In this document: positions 34,531 through 45,500 of the stretch, one piece after another
Numbering within the stretch: the stretch's first letter is position 1
Layout of the letters: each line of letters starts with the position of its first letter
Assembly (NCBI GenBank): GCA_037957365.1
Contig: JARHVA010002125.1
Span: 2,442,501 to 2,506,500 of the forward strand
Origin: Torreya grandis
Taxonomy: Eukaryota > Streptophyta > Pinopsida > Cupressales > Taxaceae
Reading direction: 5' to 3'
DNA length: 64,000 bases
Position numbers and translations under genes: made by a program
The notes under the pieces: model-generated
The model's input: only the letters and a program-made list of their open reading frames with translations
What the model was told of the DNA's origin: nothing
Databases searched by the model: none

Positions 34531-36899
34531 ATACCTTTACTTTTTAAAGCCCATAAAATCTTTAGTTTTTTCACTTTCTACCTATGTGGCATCTATGTGG
34601 TATCCAATTGGTGCTTTCATTCCTTTTCATTCATTAATACTTAAAAAAACTAACCATTTCCTTTTTAAAATATGCCTTTTATTTTTCACCATGAGATCTT
34701 CTTGCATAGATCAACATGAATCATTAATATCTATCTTGAGAGTTGCATGCCATTGGCCACTATTTATACCATGTACTGAAGTTACATGATTTGGTATTTT
34801 TATGGGCCTTCTGAGCTCTACACCTTACTAAAATTTCTAGTTATCATGTTATCTCTATGTGGTGATTTCATACTTTCTTAGAGATTTTTTGAAACCTTGA
34901 CTTTGGTCACGCTCTGTCAGATCAATCCCGTCTGACTGAGCATGAGTTGTAGATCTTGCCAAGATGCACAATGTTTAAGTTAGGTTCAAGATACATAAAT
35001 AACTTAGGTTTTAAAACTTTAGACTATGGTTTTATTTCATGTTAATAAACACATAATAAACTTTAGGCTAAAGTATTTAAGATACGCGTAGAACATAGTA
35101 AAAGGGGACCCTAATAATAATAAAAGGATTTAATGTAAGTTTTTTAATGTAAGGATTTATCATATTAATAAATATGATAAAACTTTAGGTTAAAATCTCT
35201 AAGCTAAGTTTTATAATAATAGGAACTTGTATTCATTAGCTCAATCCAATAAAATAGACCAATAGATCATGGGGCGTATATGGACCAAGCATAAGATTTT
35301 AGACTAAGGTTTGGTCAAATGTTTAAAAACATGACTAAATTTTATGATAATATTTAAGCTAAGTCTATGGTGTTTAAAGTTACTACCATGTAGGTCTAAA
35401 CTTAGCTAGAAGGGTCTCGAGTCAAAACATAGATTCAAATAGATACATTCAATCTATGATATGTCAAAAGATAATGAAAGGTTGATTTTAACATGGGATT
35501 ACATAACCCTAAGTATACTTATTTTCCAAATGAGACTAATTTTTGAGGTCAAATTTTGATAGTCTCATAGACGTGAATGATGGCCTCATAGAAATCAAAT
35601 TATCGGTACAAGAACATAAAATTAAGACCTATGAAATACAGTACGTTCTATAATAACTTTGAATTAATACACATTGTTTGATTGATCCTGCCTGAGTAAA
35701 CATGGTTTGTTGATTATGATCAAGTAATTGAATATGGTTGGATCTTGTAGTCATAAATGGATTAAGTGTGATCAAGCCCATTTAAAATTTGGACCAAAGT
35801 ATAACATAAATCTTTATCATAGGTTCTTAAAACATAATAAAATGAAGACCCTTCAAATAATTAAAGTCATACCATAAGTTTTATCTTAAGATTTTATTGT
35901 ATTAATAAATACAATAAGAAACCTTAGGGTAAACCTTAGGCTAAATATACATTATAATAAAAGGGGGCCCATTTTGATCTATGATGATCTCACTCTATTA
36001 TATATTTAGCATCTTCATGAATGTAAATAATCAATATCGATCCATGGAGCTAAAGGGGATTGGTCTCATGGGTTAAAGTCTTAGACATATTGGGCTCTTC
36101 TCGCTCTATTCGATTAACTTTGCCTGATAAAATGTGGTCCATTGATCTTACAAACAAGCACATGGCTTAAGTTAGGGATCAGAGAAATATAATACTTAAG
36201 ATAAAGTCTTAAGACTAATATCTTATTTGTTCTAATAAACATGAATGGGGCCTTAGGACTAAGACATTAATCTAAGTTAATAACATATGAAAATGACCTT
36301 GCATATAAAATGTTAGACCATATTAAAATAAAATGGGACACAAGGCTTAGGATATAAAAGAGACCTAGTATATAATTTTCAGACTAAGGTTTGGTAGTGT
36401 TAAAAAACATGACTAAGCCTTAGTATAAAAATTTAACTAAGTACATAGCATATTTAAAAGGTTCCCAAGTAATTTTATTCCTTCCAAATTTGAATTTGAA
36501 TGAGGGGTTTGATCTAGGGTTTCTAAATGAGGGTTTTAAAAAGCTTAAACATAGATTTAATTTGAATTTTAATAGACCAAAGGCTAGTAAAATTTTAGAT
36601 TAAGATAAAATAATTAAAATAATGAAACCCAGACATTGTCTACCTCCAATGGACATCTGCTAGACTTGTATCCTAAAATTAAAAGATCTAAAGTTAGAAA
36701 ACTTTAGATAAGGTTAAACTCAATCCATGAATAAGAAGACCAACTAGAACATGGCGTGGATTATCCTAAAATATTAATAATTTGAAAACATGGTAATGAT
36801 GTTATGATCAAATGGATTTTTAATTTTAAAGTATAAATTTGCACACTTTTAACACAAGGGTCCTCATGTTTCAAGAATGGGGTTATGTTTCCCTTAATA

Positions 36900-36904
36900 G
36901 GTTA
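36900..36904. repeat. Target site duplication GGTTA (right)
   Basis: Matches 13,607-13,611. Only nine more bases of flank follow before the copia element's left LTR. Confidence 0.6.
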
Positions 36905-36908
36905 TGTG

Positions 36909-36913
36909 AAATT
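36909..36913. repeat. Target site duplication AAATT (left, copia)
   Basis: Directly precedes the TG of the copia LTR and equals 40,971-40,975. Confidence 0.9.
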
Positions 36914-37244
36914 TGCTAGGTTGTGGAGCTAAAAACTTCACTGATGCAAACATGGAGGAGGTTGCGGAAGGGTTGCGGAGTGTCATAGACACCGGCGTCG
37001 GTTCAGGCCAACCGATATCAGCAGGATAAGGTAGGAAGGAAATCGACGTCGGTCAGAAGTTGGCCGGCGTCGACACCCCCCAGGTAGACAGGGACCAACG
37101 TCAATCACCTGTGTGGTTTGGACTGAGTGTTTTATGGGTAGTTAGCTAACGAACCAAGTGTTTACATGTCAAGAGCCATATTTAGACTAGAAGCTACACA
37201 TCTAATTATTGTAATTGGATGTCTAATTATTGTTTGCATGAGAT

Positions 37245-37253
37245 CTATTTAAG
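37245..37253 (+). promoter_or_regulatory. TATA-like box in copia LTR
   Basis: CTATTTAAG, with ATATATTTA at the matching place of the 3' LTR (40,253-40,261). Its position about one third into the LTR, before a region shared as R/U5, fits the U3 promoter. Confidence 0.5.
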
Positions 37254-37614
37254 AGACTCATTGGTTGTATTGTAAACTAGTGCTAGAAAGTAAGAGAGCA
37301 ATAATATAAGATCCTTCTATGTGTGAGGTGAGCATGGTGTGTTCCTCCTAGTGCCACAATACCAAGTGTGGGTGTTGGATTAGAGAATGAGAAGGGTTCT
37401 TCATGTATGTATGATCTTGGTCATTAGGTGAGCATGGCTACGATAAGAGATCTACATGGGTAAATAAGATCATTGATTTGCAGGTGTATGTGTGTGCAAG
37501 GTCAAAGTTCATAGGTGTGTAGAACCAGATTGATTTGCAGGTGTGCAAGATCAGAGAGGATAGCAACACAACATGGAGCAAAATTATGTGGGATCTACTT
37601 GGAGTACATTGAGT

Positions 37615-37654
37615 ACTTGTGGAGTGTGTGGAGCACTTGTGGAGTGCGTGGAGC
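37615..37654. repeat. 20-bp tandem pair in copia LTR
   Basis: Two units of ACTTGTGGAGTGYGTGGAGC, retained in the 3' LTR at 40,625-40,664, with a diverged partial unit before them. Confidence 0.75.
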
Positions 37655-37962
37655 ACAGGTGTAAGGTGAACACCAACTCTGTGTTTGAGTTGGGTGTTAG
37701 GACCTAAGAGAGAGAGCTTTGAGGGAAGATTTATTGTTTATGCCCTAGAGGTGTGGGAGCCCTAGAGGTGTGTAAGGAAAAAGAACTGTGGCAGCCTTCT
37801 TTGTTGTATTTCCTTCTGAAAGAGTTTTAATACAAGTTATGTATTGTCTCTCATATCATGTGTTATTTTTGGATTCTAGTTACTTGTGTATTCTAGTTAA
37901 TTTCCGCATGTTAATTTGCTTGGTAATCAATTGTGTGCTTCTATTATATTTATCCCAACACG

Positions 37963-37974
37963 TGGTATCAGAGC
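37963..37974 (+). promoter_or_regulatory. Primer binding site, tRNA-Met type
   Basis: TGGTATCAGAGC two bases after the LTR end, the standard primer site of plant copia elements complementary to initiator tRNA-Met. Confidence 0.95.
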
Positions 37975-38032
37975 TAAGGTTGCAGGGAACAAGTTTTGTG
38001 TTTGGTTATAGGTCACTCTCATGGGTTTCTAA

Positions 38033-38347
38033 TTGAGTGGGAGTAGAGAAATGGTAGATGGAAGTAAGCTAAGAATGGAGGAGTTGAAAAGCACATATGA
38101 TCACTTACGGTGTTATGGAAAGAAAGAGCAAGTAAAAGAAGATTGTTGGTTGGTAGCAGATCAACATGAAGGAACTGAAGATGCAGATGTTGCAAGTGTT
38201 GTAGCACAGGATGCTTTGGGAGGTTTCTTGGATAAAGTTGAATCTTGGATAATAGATTTTGTTGCCTCTTTCCATGCAGCCCTAGGGAGAGGAGTTGGTG
38301 AGCCTTGCCAAAGAATTGGCAAAGGGGAAGTGAAGCTGAAATTGTAG
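38033..38347 (+). pseudogene. Copia gag end and protease
   Basis: The open frame contains CYGKKEQVKEDCW, a damaged CCHC zinc knuckle (first Cys pair reduced, His replaced by Gln-Val), then ESWIIDFVASFHAA, matching the protease active site of Tnt1-type elements (usually WIIDSGASFHAT); Ser-Gly is replaced by Phe-Val, so the Asp remains but the motif is broken. It ends with GEPCQRIGKGEVKLKL. Only about 70 bases separate the primer site from this frame, so almost all of gag has been deleted. Confidence 0.82.
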
Positions 38348-38640
38348 ATGGACAACACATGGGTGTTGAAGTAGGTCATGCAGGTCCCAAGTTTGGAGAT
38401 GTGGCTAATTTCTTTAAAAAGTTTGGGTGATGAGAGATGCATAAGAACTCTCACAGTGGATGCACTTGAATTAGTTGGTGGTAAGAAAAATGGTACTCTT
38501 TATCTACTTGTTTATATTACTAATTCTTCTTTTGTTGTAGAGACGTGGCTTCATAGGCTTGGTCACATGAGCAAGAAGGAGATGCATGTTCTTAAGCAGA
38601 AGATAGATATATTTGATAGGCTTAAGAACTAGAAAGCCTT
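38348..38640 (+). pseudogene. Copia pre-integrase domain
   Basis: Continues from the protease frame after a stop: VPSLEMWLISLKSLGDERC, then GTLYLLVYITNSSF and ETWLHRLGHMSKKEMHVL. This is the GAG-pre-integrase segment with the zinc-binding His pair. The catalytic integrase core that should follow is absent. Confidence 0.85.
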
Positions 38641-38759
38641 GGTGTTTATGGAGGAGATGGTGGATCGAGACCAGTGGATGGGGCTGGATACTCCTAAGCA
38701 GGGCAGTTTGGACATGGGTCTTGATTCAAAGGAGCTCACAGGTAAAAAGTCATCACTCA

Positions 38760-38950
38760 TAGGAAAACACAAGTACCGGCATCAACAAGAAAATCAATGT
38801 CAGCAGTAGTAAGACTGACATCGGTCATGAGGACCGATGTCTGTAGTAGGAGGACACTGACGTCGATAGGGTTGGTAGTCAAGATAGGCGTAAGAACCGA
38901 CCTCAGTTGGATGCAGACTATGTGGTGACCGAGGTCGGTCACTGTAACAG
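38760..38950. repeat. Cluster of CGACGTCGGT-like inverted repeats inside copia
   Basis: Occurrences include ACATCGGTCATGAGGACCGATGT (a near-perfect hairpin, about 38,819-38,841), TGACGTCGAT, ACCGACCTCAG and ACCGAGGTCGGTC. The same motif family is clustered in the LTRs (36,990-37,110 and 40,000-40,115). It sits where the integrase core should be. Confidence 0.65.
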
Positions 38951-39059
38951 ATTTTGGGTGGACAACAAGCTATCAAGGAGTCTCAAATGCCCATATCGAG
39001 GACTGAAGATGGTAAGTAAGCCTCAAATTTGTTGTTCCTCTTCTTTATACTAGTTACTT

Positions 39060-39800
39060 ACTGCATAGCAAGAAGGATCCAAGAAACAGTGGGAGTATGG
39101 CAGGAATATGATGCAGAACCAAGCAAAGATCTGGTAGGGTTTCCAACTGGTATGAAAGCACAGAGACGAATGGATACCTTAGTTGAAGAATAGAGAGAAC
39201 AGACATGTGAGATGGAAGGCTAGGTCATATGGTCTTAAAGAAGCTGTAGGACAGTGGTATAGGTTTTGACAGGTGGATGACAAAGCATGGCTTTAGTCAA
39301 CGTCAGGGTAACTACTATGGTTTGTCTTACCAGGTGGATGATGAGTCATGACATCATTCTGTTATTGTATGTGGATGGTATGTTTGCTATTAGGTTTGTA
39401 CATACAGGGTTTTGATGAGCTAAGGGTAAGATTAGTTCAGTGATTTGCTATGAATAATTTAGAGTAGAAAAATTCTTTAGCATGGGGGACATGGAGATCA
39501 CAGGTTGATTTTGTCTCCAGTGGGAGCTGATGTGAATCAGGTGTTGGCAAGGTGTGGGATGTAGAGCCAAAGCACACTAAGGGCTAGATAGTTTAGTGTC
39601 TGAAATCACATGAGGCTTGGTATAGGCCTGAGTTTGCCCAAGTAGTGGGTGTTGTCAGAGAGTTAGGAGCCAATTCAGAGAAGTGGGTTCTTAGGGATGT
39701 GAGAGGGACCAACAGCAGGGATTCATGCTATGGAGGGTCAGGACTTCACTACATGGGTTTGTAGGTTTGGATGTGGCAAGGTACTCGGATGATAGGAGGT
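39060..39800 (+). pseudogene. Copia RT and RNase H remnants
   Basis: Read in shifting frames: SYGLKEAVGQWYRF (family LYGLKQAPRQWY), then IILLLYVDGMFA (family ILLLYVDDM; second Asp replaced by Gly), then FAMNNLE (family FxMKDLG). Next comes WYRPEFAQVVGVVRE and WVLRDVRGT, matching the family TRPDIAxAVGVVSR and WILRYLKGT segments. The RT start and fingers are missing. Catalysis is lost at the YVDD box. Confidence 0.78.
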
Positions 39801-39909
39801 GCACCACAAGTTGTGTGGTGGGTTGTCTTCAGGATTGATCTTGAAGAGGGATACAAGCCAGGAAATAGATTAGATGGGGTACAAGTATAGGTACAGTGTA
39901 GCTATTTAT

Positions 39910-39924
39910 CTCCAAGTGGGAGAT
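39910..39924 (+). promoter_or_regulatory. Polypurine tract of copia element
   Basis: CTCCAAGTGGGAGAT directly before the 3' LTR TGTT; the AAGTGGGAGAT string is typical of Tork/Tnt1-like elements. Confidence 0.88.
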
Positions 39925-40970
39925 TGTTAGGTTGTGGATCTAAAAGCTTCACGGATGTAGACATGGAGGAAGTTGTGGAAGGGTTGTAGAGTGTCACAGA
40001 CACCGGCATCGGTCAGGCCAATCGACGTCAGCAGGATAAGGCAGGAAGGAAATTGATGTCGGTCAGAAGTTAGCCGGTGTCGGCACCCCCCAGGTAGACA
40101 AGGACCAATGTCGGTCACCTGTGTGGTTCAGACTGAGTGTTTTATGGGCAGTTAGCTAATGAACCAAGTGTTTGCATTTCAAGAGCCATATTTAGACTAG
40201 AAGCTGTGGATCTAATTATTGTAATTAGATGTCTAATTATTGTTTGCATGAGATATATTTATGAGGCTCATTGGTTGTATTGTAAACTAGTGCTAGAGAG
40301 TAATAAAGTAATAATATAAGATCCTTTTGTGTGTGAGGTGAGCATGGTGTGTTCCTCCTAGTGCCATAGTACCAAGTGTGGGTGCTGGATTAGAGAATGA
40401 GTAGGGTTCTTCATGTATGTATGATCTTGGTCATCAGGTGAGCATGGCTACGATAGGAGATCTACATGGGTAAGTAAGATCATTGATTTGTAGGTGTATG
40501 TGTGTGTAAGGTCAAGGTTCACAGGTGTGCAGAACTAGATTGATTTGCAGGTGTGCAAGATCAAATAGGACAACAACACAACAGGGAGTAGAATCAGGTG
40601 GGATCTACTTGGAGTACGTTGAGTACTTGTGGAGTGCATGGAGCACTTGTGGAGTGCATGGAGCACAGGTGTAAGGTGAACACCAACTCTATGTTTGAGT
40701 TGGGTGTTGGGACCTAAGAGAGAGAGCTTTTAGTGAAGATTTACTATTTATGCCCTAGAGGTGTGGGAGACCTAGAGGTGTGTAAGGAAGAAGAATTGTG
40801 GCAGCCTTCTTTGTTGTATTTCCTTCTGAAAGAGTTTTAATACAAGTTGTGTATTGTATCTCATATCATGTGTTATTTCTGGATTCTAGTTACTTGTGTA
40901 TTCTGGTTAACTTTCGCATGTTAAGTTGCTTGGTAATCAATTGTGTGCTTCCATTATATTTATCCCAACA
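39925..40970 (+). repeat. Copia 3' LTR
   Basis: TGTTAGGTTGTGG to TATCCCAACA, collinear with 36,914-37,960. The differences are mostly C/T and G/A changes, dense in the CG-rich part near the start. Confidence 0.95.
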
Positions 40971-40975
40971 AAATT
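40971..40975. repeat. Target site duplication AAATT (right, copia)
   Basis: Equal to 36,909-36,913. Confidence 0.9.
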
Positions 40976-41675
40976 ATCATACTAAAAGTCTTCCTCCATG
41001 TCATTGATCCAATTGAATAATTATTTTATATTTTAAATTCATTAAAAATAGGGTAAGTTTATATTCATGTGTTTTCTAATGCATGATATAGTTCTTAAGA
41101 GCATCTCCTCACCAGCTTCATTCTTCTCCTATATATCATTTACACCTTCATTTATAGTGCCTATAACTCCTCTATAATGTTATACTTATATTTATTAATC
41201 ACTCTTATCATTCCTTCAAATTAATTCTTTCCATCAATCATCTTCAACAAAACTAGAAATATTTTCACAACCCATAACATGTCTAATACTTCATCTATTC
41301 TTCTTGTTATTCCTGCAATTATGGATTCCTTTACAATAGATCTTCTTGGTGTATTTTATTTTATTCTTTAATACACCCATTTTTTAATTCTTCCATTTAA
41401 AATCCTACATAACAAATCTCTTTTACTCTTAATAGGTTTTAAAATTCAATCTGATACCAATAAACATAGTTATGGCAAGGGTTCTTAATGAATAGAAGCT
41501 ATCTACATAGCTGAAGACTCTTGCATGCTCACATCAACACATAAGAACAATTACAATTATTTTATGGAATTATCAAATATATTAATTATTCAAACGATGT
41601 ACATATATTTTTTTTCATGGGTAAATATATACCATTATAACTTGTATATAAAGATGTTGCACTCAACAACCCATG

Positions 41676-41812
<137 letters not shown>

Positions 41813-42089
41813 AATGTTCAAATTACAACAATATAAACATACTAGAACCAAATTGTCAGTGCATAGTTAAAATGATACATTTGATGTTCTTAACTCTACT
41901 TTGTCAAAATAATGTCAAAATGATAAATCTTTTCCTCTTATTTCTCATATTTCACATAAAAATAATGCATACACTCTATCCATGGATAACATAGATGCAC
42001 ATGTAGGATTATTAAAGGTTGATTTATGGCCTAGGATAGTAACTTTGACCCATCAAGCTATGATTGGACAAATTTATTGGGATGAATTT

Positions 42090-42520
42090 CCATACATGGA
42101 ATGACCTATAATGGTAATGGTAGGGCATTGAAAAGTGAATCTACTATCATGATCCAAAGGATAAGGTCCTATAATTGAAATGGTAGGGTGTTTTGGAGCT
42201 TGGTTGATAATAAAAGCCAAAGGATAAGGTTTTAGAATGGTAATTATAGGGCATTATGAATGTTGGTGTATATGATGAGCCAAAGGATGAGGTCCTATTA
42301 TATAAATGCTAGGGAATTATGGAGCTTGGTTATTTATACAATCCAAAGGATGAGGGCTTGGGATAGAAATGGTATGGCATTGAGAAGTTTGTTTGATTAC
42401 ATAGCTAAAATATGAGGTCTTGATATATAAATGGTAGTCCTTCGATGTTGTGGATCTTGGTGACTTTCACAATCTAAAGGAGGGTTAATGGTATAGGTGG
42501 AGGAGCATATGTCATGATTT
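42090..42520. repeat. Minisatellite, about 63-bp unit, six diverged copies
   Basis: The marker CCAAAGGATRAGG (or a variant) appears at 42,153, 42,217, 42,280, 42,343, 42,404 and 42,472, giving steps of 64, 63, 63, 61 and 68. Each unit also contains a variant of AAATGGTAGGGCAT and GGAGCTTGGTTG. No surrounding gene. Confidence 0.85.
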
Positions 42521-45500
42521 ATGAGATGGTGAACATTATATTTTGATTGACCCAAAGAATGTACCATTGTATACTACTCTTGAGGATCTTATCTTTATTC
42601 CCCAAATTGAGGATTGTAAGGAGGGTAAGGATCCATCTCATAAACCACTTATTCACCATAGGGGTCTCAAATAAAGTTAACTTATATGGTGATTCTTTCA
42701 TAACTTGGATTTTACATAGCTACACCATAAGTGTAATGAGACATATCCACATTAATGATAAATGATCCACAAAAGGCCTAGAGTTATAAATATTTTAAAA
42801 AATAATTTCCAAAATATAAATGGTCCAAACATTGTCTAATTTGTTCTAGGGGAGTTGTAACTCCAAAATGGTCTATATTAAAACTTGGTATAAAACTATC
42901 TAACATCAAATGTCTCACATAAAATGTCAAGTAGATGAACTAAAATTGACATGCCAAGCTTTAGGTTCAAACTGTTCCAAACAAGTCTAATCTATGAAAA
43001 TAAATGTTATTAGGTATTTTAGCCAAACATGATGTCAAAATTTAGGCTCAAACAAAGGCATGTGCTAGTACTTCTGGAAAAACAAATAGAAAATCTAGAC
43101 TTGAAATAAAAGGGGTATTTAATCTAACAAATCTAAAACACTTTGGCATAAACTAAGAACTCAAATTTAGACATGAGCTTGGTAAATTTAGTATAAGGAA
43201 TGAAACAAAAGGCAATTGGAGATAGATTATTTTCTCCCAAATCTAGGCACAAATAATATTTTTCAAAGTGGGTAAATAATTAACCTAAGTTACACAACCC
43301 AAAATGAGAATATCGATGTCTAGGCCTAAAAAAGACAAGGCATAAATAGAAATCAATCAATGTTTAGATTTTAACTTGTTAAGGTTAATTAAAAACTTAA
43401 CTTTAGAAAAACTAGTCTTCTTTTATTAAATAGGCTTGACAAAGGTGATTGACATAAAGGCACTACACAAAGACCTAAAAGGCACACATGGATTGGTTTC
43501 AAAAATGGAAACTTTGGACACAAGACAAAACAATTCTATGGAATGATTTGAGCAATGTAAAGATGTTATCATGTTCTAAAGATGTGATCTATGATTTATT
43601 TCAAAAATCTAAGGTACAAAAACTTGTAATAATTTGGGTAGTGTAATGTTACCTATTTCAATCAAGTGATGCACAAAACAATTTTTGACAAAAAAATGAA
43701 GGTAAAGGTATGGTGTCAAATGGATGGCATAATTCCTCCTTAAATAATGGAGTGATGTGAACATGAGAGTAATTTTCACATGACATAAATACAAAAATGG
43801 TTTTAGACTCAAATACCAATCAAGTAAATGGAAAAGCCAAATACAACTAAGTATAATGTCCAAAGCCCTAAAACTGACAATGTTACATTATAGTTTTGAA
43901 TTCTATTTATATACGTGTTTTTGGGAGGATTTTAAGTGTTAATCCAAAAATTAAATATCGTGAAGTAGTAGGGTTTTTACACCCCCTTCTCCCAAGATAT
44001 TGTGTGGTGACATGAGACTTCAGGCTACTCATCTTGCATCAACAATATGTCCATGTTAAGTGGGCTTATTGTAAAACATACATTTTTGACCATTTAAATG
44101 GTCTCAAGCATGATTAACACTATATATGCCTCATGTCAATTAAGTTCATACTGGTTAAATTACTATGCAAGGGTCTATTCCTTTGCATAGTGATTTTATC
44201 TATGTACTTATTAGTGGAATTCCCTAGTTAGCTAGACTTGACTCATGTTTTCATTATGATTGGAGAGGTTAGCCACTCAACCCCATAGTAATCATAATAT
44301 CATTCCATAATTTATATACCCCACCATGAAGTAGGGTTGAAATAATGTTAGGAGATGAAATCCTAGGTCAAATCTTCCCTGAATAACTTGTGATTAGGCT
44401 ATGAACTCCTGCTCACAAGCCAAGTTGCATAAAATAAATGACCAAGTGAAAAGACTTTAAAGGTTGTATCTAGATCACCCAAACCATACAAGTTTTGGGG
44501 AGATATTTAATGACATAATTTTCATGCCTTGTAGGAAGGCACAAATTATAAGGAAGAATAATTTTTGGTCACCCAAGTTCCTTAAAGGGGGCAGGGTGAG
44601 ATCATACACACATCCTTCATTTGCAAGAAACACACAAGTATAAAATATCTAGAATAAAACAAAAAATTTCAAAGAATTTACAATTTTAAGTGAATGTTTA
44701 TTTATGCACCAAATTGATATGTTTTTGAAGTTTTCTTGGCCTCTTGGCCTTAGTTTCAAACTTTGTAAAAATTTCACAAATAATCCAAGCATAAAAAAAA
44801 CTATGTTACTTTTAAACACCAAATAAAATGTTCAAGACTTGACCATGTTCAAATTTATGCCTCTTTTCTACTTAGTTCCTCCAATTTTTAGATTTTTTTG
44901 AGATTTGCGAAATATTCATGCAACTTGAAGGCAAACTAATAACATGTTATAAAAATTTAAGAGAAAGCATGTAGTAATAAAAAACATCAAAATAGAGTTT
45001 AGATGACCCCAAACAAAGATTTAAAATATGGCGTATTAGTCTTGGGTATACACAGTGCAAAAAATACAACTGCAAGTGCAAAACCATAACTATAAGTGCA
45101 AAAATGCAACTGTATTGACAAAATTATAACTATCAGTGTAAAATCATGATTTCATAAGTTATGATATTACAACTTAACCAGAAACATTTACACTGACCAT
45201 TATCAACTAAGATACAAAATCATTGATGGTTATGCGATATCATAATTCTTGAAATCATGATATTGCACTATCATGACTTTGAGATTCATGATATTGCAAT
45301 AATGTAACTTTCCCTAAAAACAACAAATGGTTAGCATAAATAGTAACTTTTAGGTACAAAATTGTGAAAATAGAGGTAAAACCACAACTGTGTGAGTTGT
45401 GATATTTCATCCCCAAGAGTAAAATTGTGATTACATAGAGCAGCCTCACAACTTCTAGGAAAACATCTCTTGTCCTTCAATTTCCACCTATTTTGGTTAT

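Larger units (their letters stand above)
13612..36899 (-). mobile_element. Giant Ogre-like LTR retrotransposon, 23.3 kb with nested insert
   Basis: Two homologous direct repeats of about 6.7 kb flank a 9.8-kb internal region that encodes gag, protease, RNase H, RT and integrase on the minus strand. The repeats begin TGTTGATGCC (13,612; TATAGATGCC at 30,121) and end in AATA or AAAA where a relative at 47,940 has AACA, so the ancestral ends were probably TGTT...AACA. The 5-bp GGTTA occurs at 13,607-13,611 and 36,900-36,904 as target duplication. Removing the 2.4-kb LINE-like insert leaves about 20.9 kb, in the size class of Ogre elements. Strand is given from the pol genes; a primer-site-like signal points the other way (see findings). 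Confidence 0.72.
30121..36899 (-). repeat. Long terminal repeat, right copy of giant element
   Basis: Collinear with 13,612-20,337 along its whole length. It carries the terminal hairpin (30,156-30,172), a TA microsatellite not present in the left copy (31,329-31,362), the second copy of the unknown coding region (about 31,470-34,530) and the hairpin modules (34,980-36,450). It ends TTAATA at 36,899 before GGTTA. In pol orientation it is the 5' LTR and would carry the promoter, which I could not locate. Confidence 0.72.
36914..37960 (+). repeat. Copia 5' LTR
   Basis: Begins TGCTAGGTTGTGG (ancestral TGTTAGG as in the other copy) and ends TATCCCAACA. Contains a cluster of CGACGTCGGT-like palindromes (36,990-37,110), a TATA-like box (37,245-37,253), repeated GGTGAGCATGG strings and a 20-bp tandem pair (37,615-37,654). 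Confidence 0.95.
36914..40970 (+). mobile_element. Ty1/copia element, internally deleted, 4.1 kb
   Basis: Complete outer structure: LTRs of 1,047 and 1,046 bp with TG...CCCAACA ends, 5-bp target duplication AAATT, tRNA-Met primer site and polypurine tract. The 1,964-bp internal region keeps only pieces: end of gag with a zinc knuckle fragment, protease, the pre-integrase domain, parts of RT and RNase H. Motif style (GEPC-x-IGKGEVKLKL, RLGHMSKKEM) is that of Tnt1/Tork-like copia elements. The two LTRs differ at many positions, largely transitions, so it is old but younger-looking than its gypsy neighbours. It inserted nine bases past the giant element's right end. Confidence 0.93.

Noticed and set aside
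37963..37974. Possible tRNA gene from the TGGTATCAGAGC string
   Set aside because: No cloverleaf around it; it is the primer site complementary to a tRNA end.
37788..38036. Hydrophobic open frame beginning MAAFFVVFPSERVL, repeated at 40,798-41,007
   Set aside because: Both copies lie in the 3' part of the copia LTRs and run across the LTR end; shared because the LTRs are duplicates, not because of coding.
40976..41500. Continuation of the chromovirus-like element (gag) beyond the nested insertions
   Set aside because: Expected by position, but no gag motif could be read in any minus-strand frame, so it is not annotated.
42000..42550. CRISPR-like array
   Set aside because: The spacing is regular but the whole unit is repeated, with no unique spacers; it is a minisatellite in plant DNA.
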